NCBI GenBank assembly: GCA_027314025.1
Contig: DAHVCP010000026.1
Location: forward strand, 62,001 to 126,000
Source of the DNA: Acidobacteriota bacterium
GTDB lineage: Bacteria > Acidobacteriota > Terriglobia > Terriglobales > SCQP01
Reading direction: 5' to 3'
Length of the DNA stretch: 64,000 nt
Made by a program: the position numbers and the translations under genes. Under the pieces are notes generated by a model. It worked only from the letters and a program-made list of their open reading frames with translations. It ran no database searches and had not been told where the DNA came from. Position 1 is the first letter of the stretch. Every line of letters starts with the position of its first letter. Positions 8,787 through 18,778 of the stretch are shown in pieces.

Positions 8787-8796
8787 CACGCATAAA
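8767..8796 (+). promoter_or_regulatory. dnaK operon promoter
   Basis: A perfect -35 TTGACA (8767-8772), an 18-bp spacer and a -10 CATAAA (8791-8796, four of six). The ribosome-binding site GGGGTGA (8812-8818) sits 6 nt before the dnaK ATG. No other promoter of this quality is visible before dnaK. Confidence 0.65.
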
Positions 8797-8824
8797 GGTA
8801 GCGTACCCATCGGGGTGAACTCAT

Positions 8825-10762
<1,938 letters not shown>

Positions 10763-10820
10763 CCCGGCCGCGGGCAGCGGCCGGGGATCCGGCGGCGGGC
10801 AGGCGCGCGCGCCTGCGGCG
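10763..10820. other. Two GC-rich hairpins between dnaK and dnaJ
   Basis: A 9-bp stem (CCCGGCCGC, loop GGGCA, GCGGCCGGG) spans 10763-10785, starting right at the dnaK stop. A second 18-nt perfect palindrome, GCAGGCGCGCGCGCCTGC, follows. Neither has a T-run. They may reduce read-through or protect the dnaK mRNA end, giving more DnaK than DnaJ. Confidence 0.5.
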
Positions 10821-10841
10821 CCGCCTGTACACTGAACTCGC

Positions 10842-12017
10842 ATGGCGACCGCCGCCAAAGACTATTACGCCGTCCTCGGCGTCAAGCGCGACGCTGGCGC
10901 CGAGGAGATCCGTAAGGCCTACCGCCGCCTGGCCCGCAAGCTGCATCCCGACGTCAACCCCAACAACAAAGCCGCCGAGGAGCGCTTCAAGGACGTGCAG
11001 GAAGCCTATGACGTGCTCGGCGACCCCAAGAAGCGCGAGTTCTTCGATCGCGTCGGTTTCTATTCCGATCAGGCGTTTCAGCAAGGCGCCGCCGGCTTCG
11101 AGCCACCGCCCAGCCCCAGCGGACAGGGTCGCCGCCCTCCGCCCGGCTTCGATTTTGGCGGCTTCGATTTCGACCCCGCCGCCGCCGGCGGCGGCCGCCG
11201 CGGGGGCGCCAGTTTCCGCGACATCTTCTCCAACCTCTTCCGCGGCCAGGCCGAGGAGCCGGAAATCGCCGCCAGCGATCTCGAGTTCCAGGCCACCATC
11301 GGCTTTTGGGACGCCATCCGTGGCGGTGTGGTGCGCCTGCCCATCACCCGCCAGGACAAGTGCCCGCAATGCGGCGGCAGCGGCGTCGGCGCCGGCCGTG
11401 GAGTCTGCCCGGAATGCGGCGGCAAAGGCCAAGTGACGCAAAGCGCCGGCGGCATGAAGTTCAATCTCCGCTGCGCCAGTTGCGGCGGCAGCGGCAAGGC
11501 CGGCACCGTCTGTCCGCGCTGCCACGGCGAGGGCCGGGTGCCGGTCAGCGAAACGCTGGAAACCCGCATCCGTCCCGGCACGCGCGAAGGCGCCCGCCTG
11601 CGCATTCCCGGCAAGGGCAACTGGGGTCCCAACGGCCCCGGCGACTTGTACCTCGTCATCCACATCCAGCCGCATCCGCTCTTCCACCGCCGCGGGAACG
11701 ACATCCATATCCAAGTGCCCGTCACGCTGACCGAAGCCGCCTTGGGCGCCACGATCGCCGTGCCCACCATTGACGGCCGCGCGCTGTTGAAGCTGCCTGC
11801 CGGCACGCAAAACGGCCAGCGCCTGCGCCTGGCCGAGCGCGGCGTGGCCAGCAGCCAGCATGCTGGCGTCCGCGGCGATCAATACGTCGAGGTGCAGGTG
11901 CAGGTTCCCAAGGTTACCGATGAGCGCGCCCGCGAGTTGCTGCGCGAATTCGAGCGCCTCCACCCCGAGGACGTGCGCGCGCAAATTCTCAGCGCCGGCG
12001 CCGAGGGGGCGCGATGA
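10842..12017 (+). CDS. dnaJ: Chaperone protein DnaJ (type I Hsp40)
   Basis: A 391-residue co-chaperone that stimulates DnaK. The J-domain (1-70) has the HPD motif (KLHPDVNP). A Gly/Phe-rich region (about 75-130) is followed by the zinc region with all four repeats ([32 protein letters not shown]), then the C-terminal substrate-binding domains. It lies 79 nt after dnaK, past two hairpins, and overlaps the regulator gene by 4 nt. No strong Shine-Dalgarno is visible before the ATG. Confidence 0.95.
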   Translation: MATAAKDYYAVLGVKRDAGAEEIRKAYRRLARKLHPDVNPNNKAAEERFKDVQEAYDVLGDPKKREFFDRVGFYSDQAFQQGAAGFEPPPSPSGQGRRPPPGFDFGGFDFDPAAAGGGRRGGASFRDIFSNLFRGQAEEPEIAASDLEFQATIGFWDAIRGGVVRLPITRQDKCPQCGGSGVGAGRGVCPECGGKGQVTQSAGGMKFNLRCASCGGSGKAGTVCPRCHGEGRVPVSETLETRIRPGTREGARLRIPGKGNWGPNGPGDLYLVIHIQPHPLFHRRGNDIHIQVPVTLTEAALGATIAVPTIDGRALLKLPAGTQNGQRLRLAERGVASSQHAGVRGDQYVEVQVQVPKVTDERARELLREFERLHPEDVRAQILSAGAEGAR

Positions 12018-12418
12018 GAAAGCGGGGCCGCGGCGCCTACATGATCTCCGCCGTTGCCGAGCAGTACGGCGTGCATCCGCAGACCCTCCGCCTGTATGAG
12101 CGCGAAGGCTTGCTCAAGCCCTCCCGCACCGAGGGCAACACCCGCCTCTATACCGATGAGGATCTCAAGCGCCTGGAGATGATCCTGGTCCTGACCCGCG
12201 ACATGGGCGTCAACCTCGCTGGGGTCGAAGTGGTGCTGGACCTGCGCCAAAAGATCGAGGCGTTGCAGGACCACATGCGCCAGCGGGAAGAGGATATGCA
12301 TCGCCAGATGCAAGCCTTCGTGGATTTCGTGCAGCGTGAAATGCTCACCCGCGCCCCGCAATCCGGCCCCAGTGAAGCCCTCATTCCCCTCCGCCGCCCC
12401 CTAGCCCGCAAGCCCTGA
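12014..12418 (+). CDS. hspR: MerR-family heat-shock repressor HspR
   Basis: A 134-residue regulator with a MerR-type winged helix ([43 protein letters not shown]) and a long C-terminal helix for dimerisation. It overlaps dnaJ by ATGA. HspR uses DnaK as co-repressor and binds HAIR sites in the actinobacterial and Helicobacter systems where it is known. Here a HAIR-like site overlaps the dnaK promoter, which supports the same circuit. The last 25 residues are Pro/Arg-rich and not conserved. Confidence 0.88.
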   Translation: MRKRGRGAYMISAVAEQYGVHPQTLRLYEREGLLKPSRTEGNTRLYTDEDLKRLEMILVLTRDMGVNLAGVEVVLDLRQKIEALQDHMRQREEDMHRQMQAFVDFVQREMLTRAPQSGPSEALIPLRRPLARKP

Positions 12419-12483
12419 TCCGCCGGGCCGCCGCGCCGCTCCCGGAGCGCCTCTCCGCTCTCAAGCGATCTCCGCCTCCGGGA

Positions 12484-12574
12484 GCGCACCTACAACACCG
12501 TCCGCCCTTATCAGGCCCTGGGCTGCCCCGATACAAGGAGCCGAACTGTAACGCGATCCCCTGGACGAGCACAG
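12484..12574 (+). pseudogene. IS transposase C-terminal remnant
   Basis: The frame through 12484-12540 reads ERTYNTVRPYQALGCPD, which resembles the end of DDE integrase-core transposases (YNTVRPHxALGY in IS3/IS481 relatives). No complete transposase frame or intact ends remain. The last 55 bases (12520-12574) are repeated at 41418-41471 with about 47 of 54 aligned positions identical by eye, which marks both as relics of one element. Confidence 0.55.
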
Positions 12575-12607
12575 CCAGTGGACATAATGACGCCATCATG
12601 TTATGTC
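12562..12607 (+). promoter_or_regulatory. vapBC promoter with inverted-repeat operator
   Basis: A perfect 7-bp inverted repeat, GACATAA (12581-12587) and TTATGTC (12601-12607), has arms 20 bp apart (two helical turns). The -10-like CATAAT (12583-12588, five of six) sits in the left arm, with TGGACG (12562-12567) as a weak -35. This suits autorepression by an antitoxin starting 8 nt downstream. Confidence 0.55.
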
Positions 12608-12614
12608 TTGATGC

Positions 12615-12869
12615 ATGCGGACGACGGTTCGCCTCGACCCCGGCCTGTTGGCGGACGCCAAACGTGCGGCGTTGGAGCGCCGTATCAGCTTGACCGCGCT
12701 CATCGAACAATCGCTGCGGGTCGAGCTCGCTCGCCAGCGCCAACCTCGGGCGAAGGTGCTCCTGCCCATCTCCGACGGCGGCGAGGGTGTTCAGCCCGGA
12801 GTGGACCTGAACGACAGCGCCGCGCTCTTGGACTATATGGACGAATGGGGCCGGCGTGATCGCGGCTGA
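12615..12869 (+). CDS. VapB-like antitoxin
   Basis: An 84-residue protein. The first 45 residues (MRTTVRLDPGLLADAKRAAL, then SLTALIEQSLRVEL) fit a ribbon-helix-helix DNA-binding domain. The acidic C-terminus (about 60-84, with YMDEWG) is the usual toxin-binding tail. It overlaps the PIN-domain toxin by 14 nt, the normal vapBC arrangement. A second ATG four bases upstream is out of frame. Together with the toxin it would form a promoter-binding complex. Confidence 0.8.
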   Translation: MRTTVRLDPGLLADAKRAALERRISLTALIEQSLRVELARQRQPRAKVLLPISDGGEGVQPGVDLNDSAALLDYMDEWGRRDRG

Positions 12870-13281
12870 CGTGAACGTCTTGGTCGCAGCCTATCGTCCC
12901 GACGCGGAGTTTCATGCCCCCTGCCGCGCCTGGTTGGAGGCCCGCCTCGCCAGCGATGAGCCGCTCGCGGTCAGCGAGCTCGTGCTGAGCGGATTTTTGC
13001 GCGTGACCACGCATCCGCGCATCTTCCGGCCTCCCGAGCCGTGGCCGAGGGCTCTGGCCTTTGCCCAGGCGGTTCAGTCCGCGCCGCAGGCGATACCGCT
13101 GACGCCGGGCCCGCGCCACTGGGAGATTTTCGTGCGGCAGTGCGAGGCGGTTCAGGCTCGCGGGAACTTGATCGCCGACGCCTATTTCGCCGCGCTGGCG
13201 ATCGAAGCGGGCTGCGAATGGGTCACCCTGGATGGCGACTACGCCCGCTTTCCCGGCCTGCGCTGGCGCCGGCCATTCTGA
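12856..13281 (+). CDS. VapC-like PIN-domain ribonuclease toxin
   Basis: A 141-residue PIN-domain protein. Acidic residues expected for the metal site are visible: Asp in MIAADVNVLVAAY, Glu in AVSELVLSGFLR, Asp in NLIADAYFAAL and Asp in VTLDGDYARFPG. VapC toxins cut tRNA or rRNA and are held inactive by the cognate antitoxin, here encoded just upstream. The pair lies beside a transposase relic, in keeping with a mobile history. The target RNA is not predictable. Confidence 0.85.
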   Translation: MIAADVNVLVAAYRPDAEFHAPCRAWLEARLASDEPLAVSELVLSGFLRVTTHPRIFRPPEPWPRALAFAQAVQSAPQAIPLTPGPRHWEIFVRQCEAVQARGNLIADAYFAALAIEAGCEWVTLDGDYARFPGLRWRRPF

Positions 13282-13305
13282 ACGCCCCGCCAGTAAAATG
13301 GAGCC

Positions 13306-13872
13306 ATGCCGCCTCCCGGGCCATCGGCGCCGCCGGCAAACACCGCGTTGCCGCGGGCGGAGAAGCGATCCATCCGTATCGCCGCCGCTCCCTATCCCCG
13401 CGACGCCGGCATTCTCGACCAAGTCCAATATTTGTGCGCCATCGGCGGTCCCATTGGCTTCATTCCCTGGGTTCCAGCCACCTGGGCTTCGCTGGTCACG
13501 GCGCTGATCTGGTGGTGGCATCCCTTGGCGCCGGCCGGCGTCGCCCTCTTTACCGCCGGCGCGCTGTTGCTGGGCGGCGTTTGTTGTGGCGCCGCCGAGC
13601 GCCTGGAGGGCGTGGGCGATCCGCGCAACGTGGTTTGGGATGAAATCACCGGCCAAACCCTCACATTTCTCTTCGTCGCGCCCCAGAGCGGACTTCTGGC
13701 GCTGGCCGGCTTCGCGCTGTTTCGCATCTTCGATATCTTCAAGCCCTTTCCCGCCCGCCGCCTGGAACATCTTCCCGGCGGCTGGGGAGTTATGCTGGAC
13801 GACGTCGCCAGCGGCTTGTGGGCCGCCGCGGCGCTCTGGTTGCTGCACGCCGCCCTGCCGCATGGCTTTTGA
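13306..13872 (+). CDS. pgpA: Phosphatidylglycerophosphatase A
   Basis: A 188-residue membrane enzyme that dephosphorylates phosphatidylglycerophosphate to phosphatidylglycerol. The family signatures are present: GDPRNVVWDEITGQ, with the acidic cluster of the active site, and FRIFDIFKPFPARRLE followed by GGWGVMLDDVASG. Three to four hydrophobic helices surround them. The first 30 residues are Pro/Arg-rich and precede the family's usual start. GGAG lies 2 nt before the ATG. It is followed after 12 nt by the NADH dehydrogenase gene. Confidence 0.88.
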   Translation: MPPPGPSAPPANTALPRAEKRSIRIAAAPYPRDAGILDQVQYLCAIGGPIGFIPWVPATWASLVTALIWWWHPLAPAGVALFTAGALLLGGVCCGAAERLEGVGDPRNVVWDEITGQTLTFLFVAPQSGLLALAGFALFRIFDIFKPFPARRLEHLPGGWGVMLDDVASGLWAAAALWLLHAALPHGF

Positions 13873-13884
13873 ACGCGAGGTGCA

Positions 13885-15252
13885 ATGCCCGCCCCCGCCC
13901 CCGCCTCCCCCGCCCCAGTAGCCGAAGACCGGTCGCGCTGGGATGATCCGCATGGGGCGGCCAACGACCCGCGCGTGCTCATCATCGGCGCCGGCTTCGC
14001 GGGCCTCTACGCCGCTCTGCGCCTGCGCCACGCCCGCGCCCGGGTCACCCTGGTGGACCGCCGCAATCACCATCTGTTTCAACCCCTGCTTTATCAGGTT
14101 GCTACCGCCGGTCTCTCGCCCGGCGACATCGCCTATCCCATCCGCGCCATCCTGCGCCGCCAAGACAATACCCGCGTGCTGTTGGCCGAGGTCACGCAAG
14201 TGGACCTCGACGCCCGTCAGCTTCATCTCCGTGACGGCGTTCTCGACTACGACTACCTGATCCTGGCGGCGGGCTCCAGCCACAAGTATTTTGGCCATTC
14301 CGAGTGGGAACCGCTCGCTCCCAGCCTGAAATCGCTGGAAGACGCGCTGGAAATTCGCCGCCGCATCCTCCTCGCTTTCGAACGCGCCGAACGCGAGCCG
14401 GACCCGGGCCGCCGCCTGATGCTGCTGACCTTCGTGGTCATCGGCGCCGGCCCCACCGGCGTCGAGTTGGCCGGAGCCATTGCCGAAATTGCCCGCGACG
14501 TGATGGTTCGCGATTTCCGCCACATTGATCCCCGCGAGGCCCGTGTCATCTTGGTCGAGGCTGGCGCCCGCATTCTGCCCGCGTTTCCCCCCGATCTCGC
14601 CGCCAAAGCCGGCGCCGAACTCCAGGCCAAGGGCGTCGAGATCCGGACCGGCGCCGCGGTCACCGCCATCGAGCCGCAACAGGTCTGCATCCGCGGCGCC
14701 GCCGCTTCCCTGGATTGCATTCCCACTGCCACCGCTCTCTGGGCCGCCGGCGTGGCCGCCTCGCCCTTGGGCCGCCAAGTCCATGGCCATCCCGAGCCGG
14801 AACTCGACCGCTCCGGCCGGATCGTGGTCCGTCCCGATCTGACCTTGCCGGGCCATCGCGAGGTCTTTGTCATCGGCGACCTGGCCGCCTGCCATGACGC
14901 CCGCGGCCGCCTCCTGCCGGGATTGGCGCCGGTGGCGATGCAGCAAGGCAGGGCGGCCGCGGACAACATCCGCCGCGCCAGCCTCGGCCGCCCCCTGCGC
15001 CCCTTCACCTACCGCGACAAAGGCCAATTGGCCACCATCGGCCGCGGCGCCGCTATCGCCGAGATCGGCCCCTTGCACTTTTCCGGAGTGCTGGGCTGGT
15101 GGATCTGGGCCACCGTCCACATCCTCTACCTGATCGGCTTTCGCAACCGCTTCGTCGTCGCCTTCGAGTGGGGCTGGTCCTACCTCAACTTCTCCCGCGG
15201 CGCACGCCTCATCACCGGCCGCCTGGAACCCGAGCCCGGCGAGCGGCGCTAG
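13885..15252 (+). CDS. Type II NADH dehydrogenase (NDH-2)
   Basis: A 455-residue flavoprotein that would pass electrons from NADH to quinone without pumping protons. Residues 30-60 form the FAD-binding Rossmann fold (RVLIIGAGFAGLYAALRLR), with HHLFQPLLYQVATAGL after it as in NDH-2. A second dinucleotide motif, VVIGAGPTGVELAGAIAEI (about 179-197), binds NADH, and VFVIGDLAA closes the FAD site. The C-terminal third contains an amphipathic/hydrophobic stretch (LGWWIWATVHILYLIGF) for membrane attachment. The first 28 residues are a Pro/Ala tail outside the family. Confidence 0.9.
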   Translation: MPAPAPASPAPVAEDRSRWDDPHGAANDPRVLIIGAGFAGLYAALRLRHARARVTLVDRRNHHLFQPLLYQVATAGLSPGDIAYPIRAILRRQDNTRVLLAEVTQVDLDARQLHLRDGVLDYDYLILAAGSSHKYFGHSEWEPLAPSLKSLEDALEIRRRILLAFERAEREPDPGRRLMLLTFVVIGAGPTGVELAGAIAEIARDVMVRDFRHIDPREARVILVEAGARILPAFPPDLAAKAGAELQAKGVEIRTGAAVTAIEPQQVCIRGAAASLDCIPTATALWAAGVAASPLGRQVHGHPEPELDRSGRIVVRPDLTLPGHREVFVIGDLAACHDARGRLLPGLAPVAMQQGRAAADNIRRASLGRPLRPFTYRDKGQLATIGRGAAIAEIGPLHFSGVLGWWIWATVHILYLIGFRNRFVVAFEWGWSYLNFSRGARLITGRLEPEPGERR

Positions 15253-15268
15253 CCGGCGCGCCGCTGCT

Positions 15269-16186
15269 ATGCTCAAGTGCATGCTGGCACTAGTGGCGCA
15301 AGGCGCGATGCCGAGCGGCCAAGTTCTGCGCAGATTTGGCAGCCAGCCCTTGGGCGCCTGGCTTTGGGCCCGGGGGCTGCGGGTGCTGATCATCGCCATC
15401 GTCGCGCTCCTGCTGATCTGGATGCTGCGCCTGATGAGCCGCCGGATCGCCACCATGGCCGCCGGTTCCGCCGGCCATAACGGCAGCGGCCGCGAGCAGC
15501 AAATCCACACCCTGGTCGCGGTTCTGGACGGCGCGTTCACCACCGCCATCGTCATCATCGCCCTGTTCCAAATCCTGGAGCAGTTGGGCATTGCCATCGG
15601 CCCGCTGCTGGCCGGCGCCGGCGTCGCCGGTTTGGCCATAGGCTTCGGCGCGCAAACGCTGGTCAAGGATCTGATCACGGGCTTCTTCATCCTGCTCGAC
15701 GACCAATACCGCGTCGGCGATTCCATCAAAGCCGCCTCCGTCCAGGGCAAGGTCGAGCGCTTGACCCTCCGCCGCACCGTCCTGCGCGATGCCGACGGCA
15801 CCTTGCATTTCATTCCCAACAGCGCCATTCAGGTGGTCAGCAACCTGACCCGCGATTGGAACGTAGCCGTGCTGCGCGTCGCCGTGCACTATCGCGAGGA
15901 CAGCGACCGCGTCATCGCCGCCCTGCGCGCCGCCGGCGATGAGGTCTGCCAGTCGCCGGCGGTGCACGATCGTGTCCTCGGCGAAGTGACGGTGCCGGGC
16001 ATTGACCGCATCAGCGGGGACGAGGTGGATTACCTGCTGCAGTTGCGGACTCTCCCCGGCGCTCAGGCGGATGTCCTCCGCGCCCTCCGTGCCGCCGTCA
16101 AGCGCCACCTCGCCAGCGCGGGCGTGGAGGCCTGGTATCCCCAAATCAACCTCCCCAACGCCAGCGCCGCCGCCGGCAGCGCCTAG
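15269..16186 (+). CDS. MscS-family mechanosensitive ion channel
   Basis: A 305-residue channel. Three transmembrane helices are visible (about 33-53, 85-110, 112-135), the last being the Gly/Ala-rich pore helix GVAGLAIGFGAQTLVKDLITG with the following FILLDDQYRVGD. The C-terminal cytosolic beta/alpha domain contains RRTVLRDADGTLHFIPNSAI, a family hallmark. It would open on hypo-osmotic shock. The N-terminal start is uncertain because several in-frame Met codons occur in the first 14 residues. Confidence 0.9.
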   Translation: MLKCMLALVAQGAMPSGQVLRRFGSQPLGAWLWARGLRVLIIAIVALLLIWMLRLMSRRIATMAAGSAGHNGSGREQQIHTLVAVLDGAFTTAIVIIALFQILEQLGIAIGPLLAGAGVAGLAIGFGAQTLVKDLITGFFILLDDQYRVGDSIKAASVQGKVERLTLRRTVLRDADGTLHFIPNSAIQVVSNLTRDWNVAVLRVAVHYREDSDRVIAALRAAGDEVCQSPAVHDRVLGEVTVPGIDRISGDEVDYLLQLRTLPGAQADVLRALRAAVKRHLASAGVEAWYPQINLPNASAAAGSA

Positions 16187-16213
16187 CCGCACGGGTCGGC
16201 TAAACTAGTAGGG

Positions 16214-17602
16214 ATGTTCGATAGCCTTTCCGATCGCCTCCAGCGCGTTTTCAAGAACTTACGCGGCGAAGGCAAGCTCACCGAGGCCAACATGGCCGAG
16301 ACCCTCGGGGAGATCCGCATCGCCCTGCTGGAGGCCGACGTCCACCATCAAATCGTGGATCAGATGGTCGCGGCGGTGCGGGAAAAGGCTCTGGGACAAG
16401 AGGTTATGGCCTCCCTGTCCCCGGCGGAACAGGTCATCAAGATTCTCCGCGATGAGCTGTTGGCGGTCCTCGGCGGCGGCGACGCCGCCCGCTTCAACGC
16501 CAAAAGCTCCCAGCCGCCGGCCATCGTCCTGATGGCGGGCTTGCAGGGTTCCGGGAAAACCACCACCAGCGCCAAGCTGGCCCTGTTGCTGCGCAAGCGG
16601 GGCCATCGCCCCATGCTGGTGTCGGTGGATGTCTACCGTCCCGCCGCCCGCGAGCAGTTGGCTATCCTCGCCCGCGACGTGCAGACGCCGATCTTCGCCG
16701 GCGAGGACATCATGGCCGCCGCCGGCGCCAAGGCGGGCAGCGCCGCCGTATTGGCGCTCGCCAACGGAGCGCGGCGCGACGCCTACAACGCCGGCTGCGA
16801 CGTGCTGATCGTGGACACCGCCGGCCGCCTGCACCTGGATGAAGAACTGATGGCGGAGATGCGCCAGCTCAAAAAGGAACTCGCCCCCGCCGAGATCCTG
16901 TTTGTCGCCGACGCCATGACCGGCCAGGACGCCGTCAACTCCGCCGCCGAATTCCATCGCCAGCTCAGCATCACCGGCGTGGTCCTGACCAAGATGGACG
17001 GCGATACCCGCGGCGGCGCCGCTCTTTCCATCCGCCGCATCACCGGCCAGCCGATCAAGTTCATGGGCACCAGTGAGCGCCCCGACGGGCTGGAGGTCTT
17101 TCATCCCGATCGCATCGTCAGCCGCATTCTCGGCATGGGTGACATCCTCAGCCTGATTGAACGCGCCGAGGAGACCGTGGACCGTCAGAAGATGGCGGAA
17201 CTGGACAAGAAGATTCGCGGCGATGGCTTCAGCCTGGCCGATTTCCGCGACCAACTGCGCCAGGTCCGCAAAATGGGCCCGCTGGACAGCCTGATGAAAA
17301 TGATGCCCAAGGTGGGGCCCTTCCAGAATCTGCGCCAGGCGCGGCCGGACGTGGACGAAAAGGAATTGACCAAGGTCGAGGCCATCATCAACTCGATGAC
17401 CGAGAAAGAACGGCTGCATCATCAGCTCATCAACGGCAGCCGCCGCAAGCGCATCGCGCGCGGCAGCGGCACCTCGGTGCAGGAAGTCAATCAAGTGCTC
17501 AAGCAGTACATTCAAATGCGGAAGATGTTCAAATCCGTCGCCGCTTCGCCGTTCATGGCCAAGCGGCTGATGAACATGAAGCTGCCGCAGGAAAAAGCCT
17601 AG
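16214..17602 (+). CDS. ffh: Signal recognition particle protein Ffh
   Basis: A 462-residue SRP54 GTPase that targets membrane and secreted proteins to FtsY. The NG domain has the P-loop GLQGSGKTTTSAKLA, the DVYRPAAREQL motif, DTAGRLHLDEEL and TKMDGDTRGGAALS. The Met-rich M domain (about 325-460, with RKMGPLDSLMKMMPK and SRRKRIARGSG) binds 4.5S RNA and signal peptides. It heads the ffh-rpsP-khpA-rimM-trmD series, 8 nt before rpsP. Confidence 0.97.
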   Translation: MFDSLSDRLQRVFKNLRGEGKLTEANMAETLGEIRIALLEADVHHQIVDQMVAAVREKALGQEVMASLSPAEQVIKILRDELLAVLGGGDAARFNAKSSQPPAIVLMAGLQGSGKTTTSAKLALLLRKRGHRPMLVSVDVYRPAAREQLAILARDVQTPIFAGEDIMAAAGAKAGSAAVLALANGARRDAYNAGCDVLIVDTAGRLHLDEELMAEMRQLKKELAPAEILFVADAMTGQDAVNSAAEFHRQLSITGVVLTKMDGDTRGGAALSIRRITGQPIKFMGTSERPDGLEVFHPDRIVSRILGMGDILSLIERAEETVDRQKMAELDKKIRGDGFSLADFRDQLRQVRKMGPLDSLMKMMPKVGPFQNLRQARPDVDEKELTKVEAIINSMTEKERLHHQLINGSRRKRIARGSGTSVQEVNQVLKQYIQMRKMFKSVAASPFMAKRLMNMKLPQEKA

Positions 17603-17610
17603 GAGAACCT

Positions 17611-17919
17611 ATGTTGGCGATTCGTTTGTCCCGGGTGGGGGCGAAAAAGAACCCCCATTACCGGGTGGTGGTTTTGGAAAAGAGCGCGGCGCGCGACGGC
17701 CGAGCGCTGGAGATTCTGGGACGCTACAATCCTTCCCCCAGTCCGGCGGAAATCGCGATCAACCGCGAGCGCGTGGATTATTGGGTCAGCCGCGGCGCGC
17801 AAGTTTCCGCTACCGTCGCGCACTTGCTGCGCCGCCAGGGTGAGCGCGCCGCCGCGGCCCCGGTGGCGGCAGCCGAAGCCGCTCCGGCCGCGGAACCGGC
17901 CGCGCCGGCCGAGGCCTAG
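17611..17919 (+). CDS. rpsP: 30S ribosomal protein S16
   Basis: 102 residues. The core MLAIRLSRVGAKKNPHYRVVV and the LGRYNP segment are characteristic of S16, a small-subunit assembly protein. The last 25 residues are an Ala/Glu/Pro tail beyond the usual 80-90 residue core. AGGAGA lies 9 nt before the ATG. Confidence 0.97.
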   Translation: MLAIRLSRVGAKKNPHYRVVVLEKSAARDGRALEILGRYNPSPSPAEIAINRERVDYWVSRGAQVSATVAHLLRRQGERAAAAPVAAAEAAPAAEPAAPAEA

Positions 17920-17922
17920 GCC

Positions 17923-18159
17923 ATGGGCGAACTCATGGCGGCCCTGGCGCGGATGATCGTCTCCGATCCCGCCGCGGTGCAGGTCGCCGCGGTTCGGGAA
18001 GGAGGCACGACCGTACTGGAAATGCGCGTGGCCCCGGACGACGTGGGCCGCATCATCGGCCGCCAGGGCCGCACGGTGCGCGCCTTGCGCCAGGTATTGG
18101 CCGCGGCCTCGCGCCAGCAACCCGAGCCTCACCAATTGGAGATCCTGGAAGAGGATTAG
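17923..18159 (+). CDS. khpA: KH-domain RNA-binding protein KhpA
   Basis: A 78-residue single KH domain with the GRIIGRQGRTVRALRQ loop (GxxG) that contacts RNA. Genes of this size between rpsP and rimM encode KhpA, which in Gram-positives pairs with KhpB/Jag to affect cell division and RNA stability. The gene begins 4 nt after rpsP and ends 8 nt before rimM, so it belongs to the same transcript. Confidence 0.9.
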   Translation: MGELMAALARMIVSDPAAVQVAAVREGGTTVLEMRVAPDDVGRIIGRQGRTVRALRQVLAAASRQQPEPHQLEILEED

Positions 18160-18166
18160 GCGGCCC

Positions 18167-18739
18167 ATGCCGCAGCCGCTGGAACCCGCCGCAACGCAGG
18201 GCGATTGGGTCGCGCTGGCCCGCATCGTCAAGCCCCAGGGCCGCCATGGCGAGATGGCGGCCGAACTGTTCACCGACGGCGTCGAACGCTTCTCCCAACT
18301 CCAGCGGGTCGTTTTATTTCCGCTCACGGGCGCCCCGGAGGCATTCCCTCTGGAGCGCGCCTGGCCGCATCAAGGGCGCGTGGTGCTGGCGCTGGCCGGC
18401 ATCGGCGACATGGACGCGGCGCGCCGCTGGGTGGGCGCGGAGGTCCGGATTCCTCGTGCCGAGCGCATCGTCCCCGCTCCCGGCCGGTATTTCATCAGCG
18501 AATTGCGGGGCTGCGCCGTCTACGATCATGGCCGCGCCCTGGGCCCGGTCAGCGGATGGACGGAGCTGCCGGGCGCCGCGCCCCTCTTGGAAGTCGCCGG
18601 TCCGGACGGCGAAATCCTGATCCCCTTCGCCGCCGCCTATCTCCGCCGGGTGGACCTCACCGCCCGCCGCATTGATATGGACCTGCCCGCCGGCATGGCG
18701 GAGGTCAACCAGCCCGATCCTCCGGCGGCCGGGGAATAG
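18167..18739 (+). CDS. rimM: Ribosome maturation factor RimM
   Basis: A 190-residue 30S processing factor that binds S19. The N-terminal domain has WVALARIVKPQGRHGEMAAEL (the GxxGxxGE-like start of RimM). The C-terminal PRC-barrel has RYFISELRGCAVYD and LIPFAAAYLRRVDLTARRI. It follows khpA and precedes trmD, the usual order. Confidence 0.92.
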   Translation: MPQPLEPAATQGDWVALARIVKPQGRHGEMAAELFTDGVERFSQLQRVVLFPLTGAPEAFPLERAWPHQGRVVLALAGIGDMDAARRWVGAEVRIPRAERIVPAPGRYFISELRGCAVYDHGRALGPVSGWTELPGAAPLLEVAGPDGEILIPFAAAYLRRVDLTARRIDMDLPAGMAEVNQPDPPAAGE

Positions 18740-18778
18740 ATTTCGACCGCCGTCAGCCCATCAGAAAGCCATCCGCGC

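Noticed and set aside
12700-15828. Very long minus-strand frame across vapC, pgpA and ndh
   Set aside because: It spans three well-supported plus-strand genes and has no recognisable domains; stop-codon scarcity explains it.
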